Shown here piece by piece: positions 58,317 through 64,000 of a stretch of 64,000 nucleotides of DNA. The DNA comes from Nymphaea colorata (lineage: Eukaryota > Streptophyta > Magnoliopsida > Nymphaeales > Nymphaeaceae), in the NCBI RefSeq assembly GCF_008831285.2, contig NC_045144.1:20041716-20105715 (forward strand), read 5' to 3'. Within the stretch, counting starts at the first letter, position 1; every line of letters starts with the position of its first letter. Under the pieces are notes generated by a model. The model was not told where the DNA came from, did no database searches, and saw only the letters and a program-made list of their open reading frames with translations. The position numbers were made by a program, and so were the translations under genes.

Positions 58317-58930
58317 TTTGTGTACGTTTATATCGCGTGTCTCTACCTGTGGAATGAAATAAATTAGTTATGCCTTGCTTAATCACTACAAAGAAGCATG
58401 TGCTTAGCAACATCCTAAAGAATCGCTTGAAAACCCAAAAAACCATTGCTGCAAGTTTGTGACGCAATTACTTCAAATCCATTTCAGATCATAAGATTTA
58501 AAAATAAAAAAAAAATTACTGTTGTTCAAAGCGGAGCGCCCACAAATTTATTAAATTACATTTTAGAGCATCTACTTGTTTCCAATTGGAAGTCGATTAG
58601 CGATCAGATTCAAGTTTTAGTTCACTGAATGAAGTTGAAATTATAAAATCGGGATATGTTCCGATCTATTTTCATGGCCATGCGTTTATATTATTTTGGA
58701 GTCCTTCAAAAGTGAAACTGGAAGGACGGAGACAGGCTACTCGTTGGCGGATAATAGTTTCGTTTCACATGTTGGAGTTTAACAGAAGGGTTGCCGCAGT
58801 TGTTGCCTTCTTGCAGTGGCTGCTGAGCAAGTAAAATTTTCTCCAAGGGGTACTCATTCACATATTTTCATAGCATTCATACATATAACAAAGAGAATAT
58901 TTAGTTGTTAATGTAAAAAATAAAGAAACT

Positions 58931-59655
58931 GCCCATGTCCTGTGTTTGGTTGGTTAATTAAGGAGAGGAAGGACAAATAAATAAAACTAAAAACATGTTT
59001 GGTTAAAAATAAAATTTAAAAAATAAAAAAAAATGAAAGGAAAACGATCATGTAAATCCAAGAGCAGACTGTGACTGGGACTAAGATCAAACCCATTAAG
59101 TTGAAAAAGGTGAGACAGAAACCATTGAGCTTAGAAGATCTTAAAGAACACAAGTCTTCCACTTAGGCAATGTCAAGATTTTTAAGATATGGTTTGGTCC
59201 ATTTAGAAAAGAAATTCTAGCTTCGTCTCTGGTTAAAAAAGGTCACTGCAAGCAGCTTTTATATCAAAGGCAAGTACCTGAAAGAGCAAATTGGAGATCT
59301 CCCCACCGATTGATGGTAGACCCTCAACCTAACTTTTTTTTTTTTTTGAAAATATATATCACAAAAAATGAATCCCGCACGGGGATATGAACATTTACTA
59401 AGAAATCCTAAAACAAACTCACCATAATTAGAGATCAGTAGGCGACCTATCACTTTCCATCCACATGGGCTCACTATATTTGTTTGTGTTTGGCAGAAGT
59501 AACAGTATGTTAAAACTCCCGGCATCATGTATAGAACAATAGCAGATACATAAAATAGTAACGTAATATAAATGAAAGGATATTGACAAAGTAACAGATG
59601 CATAACAGTATGTTAAAACTCCCTTTCCAGATAAACGCTGAATTATTGAGCTTGC
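58931..59655. other. intergenic, no gene seen
   Basis: Unique DNA after unit C ends. Minus-strand frames near 59259-59703 overlap T runs and a CACTA end and are not supported. Confidence 0.35.
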
Positions 59656-59660
59656 CCTTT

Positions 59661-59800
59661 CACTACAAAAAACATATGTATTTACTGATGTGGGAAAAAG
59701 CATATGTCAGTAAAAATCCTTTTTCATTGACGTTTATGTCTTAATGTCAGTAAGTGAAAGCATTACTGACGGTGAGTGGATCATCGTCTGAAAAACTTCT
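59661..59800. mobile_element. CACTA (En/Spm-type) transposon end
   Basis: Begins CACTACAAAAAA, the classic CACTA terminus, and is followed by subterminal words in both orientations: TTACTGATG, GTCAGTAAAA, CATTGACG, GTCAGTAAG, TTACTGACGG. The opposite end was not found, so it is truncated or the element runs on undetected. No transposase frame. Confidence 0.6.
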
Positions 59801-60714
59801 CGCTTTTGGGAAGTTGATGAGAAACATCCTATAGCGGCGATGGCATAGATCATCGCATAGACGAACCTTTGTTATAGCATTTTTCAACATGTTTTTGGCT
59901 CCATCACTAAGCACCAATATATAGTAACTCATTTTCAATTCTTTTTACTTTCCCCTCTTTCTCAGGTATGAGGGGTTCCTTGTTTCACTTGCGTCATCAA
60001 TTCGATTCTGGTGAGCATTGTTTTGTCAGCTATGAGGGCTTCCTTGTTTCACTTTCGTCATCAACTCGATTCTGGCGAGCATTATTCTTCTATTCTGTAT
60101 AATGGTCTTATTTCAATTGATGGATCTAGTGCTTCCCACTTGAGTCCCAATTGATTGTTTTGGGTTCTGCCCTAAGTTGTCGTGGTAGAACGGTAACCTG
60201 TAATGGGAGCCAGTGTTCCATTTCATTTTGTGCATTTGTAAAGTTTGCAAGTGTTGATCATTATCCTATTCACAGATTATTAGAATACTGAGGTGAGAAA
60301 TCTTTCTATTAATCAGATTCCATCTTCTTGAACTGAACCAAACAAACATGGGTTTGAACTGGGCTCTGACAGCCTTGGCCTTTGTCTTATTTGAACTTGC
60401 AAGATTGTATATTATTTTCCTATTCTGTATTGAATACGCTTATATATATATATGTGTGTGTGTAAAATATACAGTAGGATACTAATATACAAACAGTTTC
60501 TAATATTGTGTACTGTATTGAGATTTCTTCCAGCAACATTTACTGATTGGTATAAATCATCGTCACAGAAAACGTTTTGGTGTTTTAAACGGTAAGGCTT
60601 TTCCTTAGTAGAACGCGGCCAAGTTGAGAAAAATGGAAGAAACAGTAAATTTAAAAAAATAAAAAACTTTAAAATTAAGGAAAAATAAAATAAGTGAGCT
60701 AATACCACAAACAT
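59801..60714. other. intergenic, no gene seen
   Basis: Holds a direct repeat (tatgaggg.ttccttgtttcact at 59967 and 60031) and a TA/TG microsatellite (about 60439-60463). No gene seen. Confidence 0.35.
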
Positions 60715-61160
60715 CAAAATATAAGTAACTAATTAAGGGAGCTGAGAATACATCTAGTAGGCAACTAAAGCCTAATAGAAGTAATAAGGCATGCAAAAGG
60801 TCAAGCTGTTATGATATGGATGAAGCACAAACAATGGCAGGGGAATCATTCTACTGGTAGAGATCAAAATAGACTTAGTAATTAAAGAGATAAGGAATGT
60901 AAACAGATCTTAATAAGCAAGTAAACATTTCGTGTAAAGGCGGAGAATTCTGACATAACTTAATAAATATCTATACGCCTCACTAGTCGAATTAAGTTCT
61001 TACCTATTGAAGATGCCACATGGATGTTGGTTTTTTTGGCCAAACCACATATCATGTATTTCCCTTTGTATTTTTTTTTTCTCAGTTTCTCTCTCTCTCT
61101 CTTCTTCAATGGTTTTTCAGTTTGGCACACCAGCTCAAGACAAGACATTATGACTGATGC
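60715..61160. repeat. dispersed duplicate, copy 2
   Basis: Matches 14030-14545 in order and orientation, with small insertions (a T run and a second CT run near 61070-61100). Confidence 0.6.
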
Positions 61161-61870
61161 CATTGCTAGCCATCAAAAACTTTGATTAGATAGGCAAGAG
61201 GCCTACATCTACCCCATGAAATCTCTTTACTTTTATATTGACACTCTTAGTCACACTTAAAGAGGTTTATGTTGATACTCTTAGTCACAGGTGGGCAGGA
61301 TTATGAAATGTAGTAGCCATCACACTTTAACTACCCTAGCAAGTTTGGGCAGACCATAAATGGAGTACGCTTCTCATTTTCACCAACCCTAGTGCCTATG
61401 GATGGTTACTTACGAGCATACTCCTCCTATGCATGCATATATAGATATGTGTAATGACCAAACTACCTTGGATAAAATAAAAATGTGATATTTTTTTTTA
61501 AAAAAATAGCCCTCCTTTGTTTGTTCCTGTACATATATGCATGATTAAATTAATTTGGCCTGGGGTTCAATAGCCATTGAATTGGGTAAAACTTCAGTCG
61601 TCCGATATTGTGGAAGTTACATCCATCAAAGCAACTCCATTGCTTGAAGGCAAGGGAAGCATATAAAAATTGAACAAGAAGAAGAAGAGAAAGAAGAAAT
61701 CTAGAAGCGAAGAGAGAAATCAAAGGCTTGAAAAGATTATTGAAGAAATGATGAGGTATTTATAGAGAAAGAAGACACAAGGGCATTGTGATATTTTTTT
61801 AAAATTGAAATTTGCCATTAATTAGTCATTATTTGCTTAAAAACAAAGAGGAACAAATTTGTCTAAAAAT
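61161..61870. other. intergenic, no gene seen
   Basis: AT-rich DNA with a GAAGAA run near 61676-61700; no supported feature. Confidence 0.35.
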
Positions 61871-61879
61871 ATGTGAATA

Positions 61880-62110
61880 TGAGGGTTGACCGTGCGAGGG
61901 GCAGCTTGCCCACCCAAGGCTCGGGCAGCCTAAGCCTGGCCCGCTGCATGTCTGCAAGGCCTAGACAGGCCGAGCTGGCCAGCCACAGGCCTATTCTGGC
62001 CAGTGATGGTCGGCCGTAGGACCAGCCTGGTCGTGCAGGCCACGCCTGAGAAGTGCCAGGTGCACCAAGGCACGAAGGCCAAGCTTTCCCCGGCCTGAAT
62101 TGGCAAGACT
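61880..62110. repeat. GC-rich GGCC repeat patch
   Basis: A sharp GC peak of short GGCC-containing words (gccaggcc, ggccagcc, ggcctgg) without a stable frame. It sits directly before the second copy of the GGATCT repeat and is probably transposon-derived. Confidence 0.35.
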
Positions 62111-62114
62111 GACT

Positions 62115-63330
62115 TGGTCAGCCTGCCACGTTAGCTGCAGGCCCCACAAAGGGTATTGTTGTATTTTTGTGAAAATATAATGTTATTTTTCTAAAATGAA
62201 AGGATATTTCGAGAAAACGAAGGGCATTTTGAGATATTTCCATAAAATAAGGTTATTTCGAAAATCTTGAATTAAAAATGATTGGTATTTGGAAAATGAA
62301 CCTAACGTCTCGATACTTGGACTTTGGAATGATATGTGACTTGTATGTTTGGAGCTGGATCAAAAGCTTAGAATTGATCAAAAATAATATATTTAGATTT
62401 GGATCTCGAATTTTGATCTAAAATTCATAATTGGTTTTGATTCACAAATTTAGAAATAGACTAAGGTAAAAACATGGAATTGGATCTAAATTTGTTTTAG
62501 ATCAAGAATTTGTAACAAATAGAGGATATGACCCTAAACTTTGGATCTTGGGTCTGGATTGATAGAAAGGCACAAATAGGGATCAAATGAGTCCAAAATT
62601 GATATTTGAATAATGGTCTAGATCTAAAGTTTCATTGTAGATCCAGTTTTAGAATTTAGATTTGGATATATATCCATTTTGTATGTGGTTTTAATCTAGG
62701 GTTCTATTTTGGATCCGGGGCTAGTATTTGGATCTAGATTTGGTTTTATGGCTCTATTTTGGATTTAGGCTGGGTTTTGGATCTAGATTTGGATCTTGGC
62801 ATTTGTTTTAGGCTTTTGTATGTGGTTTTGAATTAGATCCCAGCTTGAATTACAGAATAAGTCTAAATTGAGATTAGGCATTGTGTCCAAAGTCTAAAAT
62901 TAGATCCAAACAAGACTCACATATTGTTGATAGTCAAATAAAAGAAAATTTTGTCCACAATTAAAGAAATTGAAGTGTTGGACGCCAAAAAAATCCTTGA
63001 AAGTTGTCCGTACAATTATCACAAAAATGTTTGAAAATTGCTAAACATAAAATTTTTTAAAATTTGGGATGATTACAAAACAAAAATTCAAAAAAGCAAA
63101 ACAAAAAGCAAAAACAAAAAGAAAGGGGCCAGGGGAGCAGCCCCTGTGTTCCCTACCCAACCAGCACCGACGGATCGCCTTTGGCTGCCAAATCGCATGG
63201 CTGAATGCAGATAGACATTGGATATAAGGTATTTAAAACTAATTATGATCCAAATCTGAATCTGATAGGAAGCTTAAATTGAATCTGATCAGATATCGTT
63301 CTTTGAATTTCTTAGTTAAATATCAAAGTT
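62115..63330. repeat. GGATCT/TTTGGATC-rich repeat, copy 2
   Basis: Second copy of 9655-10560 (starts ggccccacaaagggtattgt; shared ttggactttggaatgata and gatctgg words), with an insert near 62870-63180 that includes an A-rich run and a C-rich patch. Confidence 0.6.
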
Positions 63331-64000
63331 TTTATTTTTTTCTTGTCTGATTTCTTTGGAAAAGTTTCTGTCGCAGATCCGTATGCAGTAAAGCAAGTGG
63401 CCCCGCTGATGCTACAGAATGACTGTGACGTTGATTGGAGACAGAATCGGAGAGGAGTGGATATCAGCATTTAAAAGATTTGCCTTTTATAGTTTTTCAG
63501 TTTTTTTTTTTTTTTTTTCATGTTTATCTTTCTAGTCCTTTGCTGTGAACATGGTGCACCAATACTGTGGGCTGAACTCGGTGTCTGCAATGAAACAACC
63601 TCCCTTTTCCCTTTTTCTCTCTCTCTCTCTCTCCTCTTATCTCCAAGGCTAGCCGCCAGAAGCGACCAGCTATCATCACCGGTCCTTCCCATTATTTTCA
63701 CTTTGTTATATATAAAATGTGAGCCCTTTCTCTATAGTGGTTGGTCACTGTAGAGAAAGAGGAAGAGAAGAGAGAGGTGTGTGAGCCTTTAGAAGGGAAA
63801 GACAAAAGCGCCAGGAAAAGGCCAATGATGGTGGGGGTCTTCCCAGTGGTGGAGAGAGAGAGGGAGGAGAAAAAGACAGATGCTGGCAATAAGATACCCC
63901 AAAGTGTAAACAATCATAGTATGTCAATGCAACCTTACATAATGTAATATGGATTTAAGATCCAAATCTACTGAAGATCTCACAATTCACATCTTCTAAT
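63331..64000 (+). repeat. head of a further array module, cut by the window end
   Basis: 63340-63540 matches 10540-10800. Block R (copy 5) is at 63580-63706. From 63730 to the end the sequence follows 27600-28020 of unit A, but with a single short GA-rich part instead of the 87-bp pair. In unit A the peptide ATG lies 927 bp past the equivalent of the last base here, so a further peptide gene is expected near 64.9 kb. Confidence 0.55.

Larger units (their letters stand above)
53545..58930 (+). repeat. partial, older unit C
   Basis: The head (53545-54570) is nearly identical to unit B. From about 54620 similarity drops, with small deletions, but stays alignable through P7 and its downstream block to about 58930. 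It then differs completely from A and B: no hairpin and no DUF247 gene. Confidence 0.75.

Noticed and set aside
1-64000. CRISPR arrays, rRNA or bacterial operon structure
   Set aside because: Nothing of the kind is seen; all repeats are plant-type transposons, microsatellites or gene-array modules.

Overview
The window is nuclear DNA of a flowering plant. It is AT-rich with long introns, TATAAATA core promoters, U-rich plant-type splice sites, and abundant hAT/CACTA/LTR/SINE debris. It also carries a plant-only DUF247 (UPF0481) gene. I cannot name the species from sequence alone.

The main content is a head-to-tail, all plus-strand array of seven two-exon genes (called P1-P7 here) for small secreted cysteine-rich peptides. 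Exon 1 (about 88-91 nt) encodes a near-invariant signal peptide, starting MKRVS and ending AFA|R. A phase-1 intron of 0.8-2.5 kb follows. Exon 2 encodes a very variable mature peptide with paired cysteines and a conserved tail of the form E-Y-x-E-F-x-K-x-x-S-V-P-x-N. Cysteine content rises from 4 (P1, P2) through 6 (P3) to 8 (P4-P7; C-x2-C-x5-CC-x3-CC-x3-CC in P4-P6). P1 looks decayed, and an orphan frameshifted exon 1 sits inside the P6 intron. I do not recognise the family by name.

Layout. 0-0.9 kb: pieces of an unidentified minus-strand gene and a hAT-type MITE. 2.7-12.6 kb: P1, P2, P3. 12.6-23.2 kb: gene-poor, with decayed array modules, a 474-bp solo LTR with perfect 5-bp target duplication, and a hAT-like element. 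23.3-26 kb: P4. 27.0-40.1 and 40.1-53.5 kb: two near-identical ~13.4-kb tandem units. Each carries one peptide gene (P5, P6), a perfect 33-bp inverted repeat, fragments of an unidentified minus-strand gene, one DUF247 gene (minus strand) and a SINE. 53.5-58.9 kb: a third, partial and older unit with P7. 59.6 kb: a CACTA end. 62.1-64.0 kb: a second copy of the block lying upstream of P3, which suggests that another peptide gene begins about 0.9 kb beyond the window.

The peptide genes share promoter, signal peptide, intron position and 3' UTR (with two small stem-loops showing paired changes), while the mature peptide diverges. That is the pattern of a fast-evolving secreted ligand or defence peptide family. 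The neighbouring DUF247 membrane-protein genes recall the DUF247-plus-small-secreted-peptide arrangement of grass self-incompatibility loci, but any functional link here is inference.
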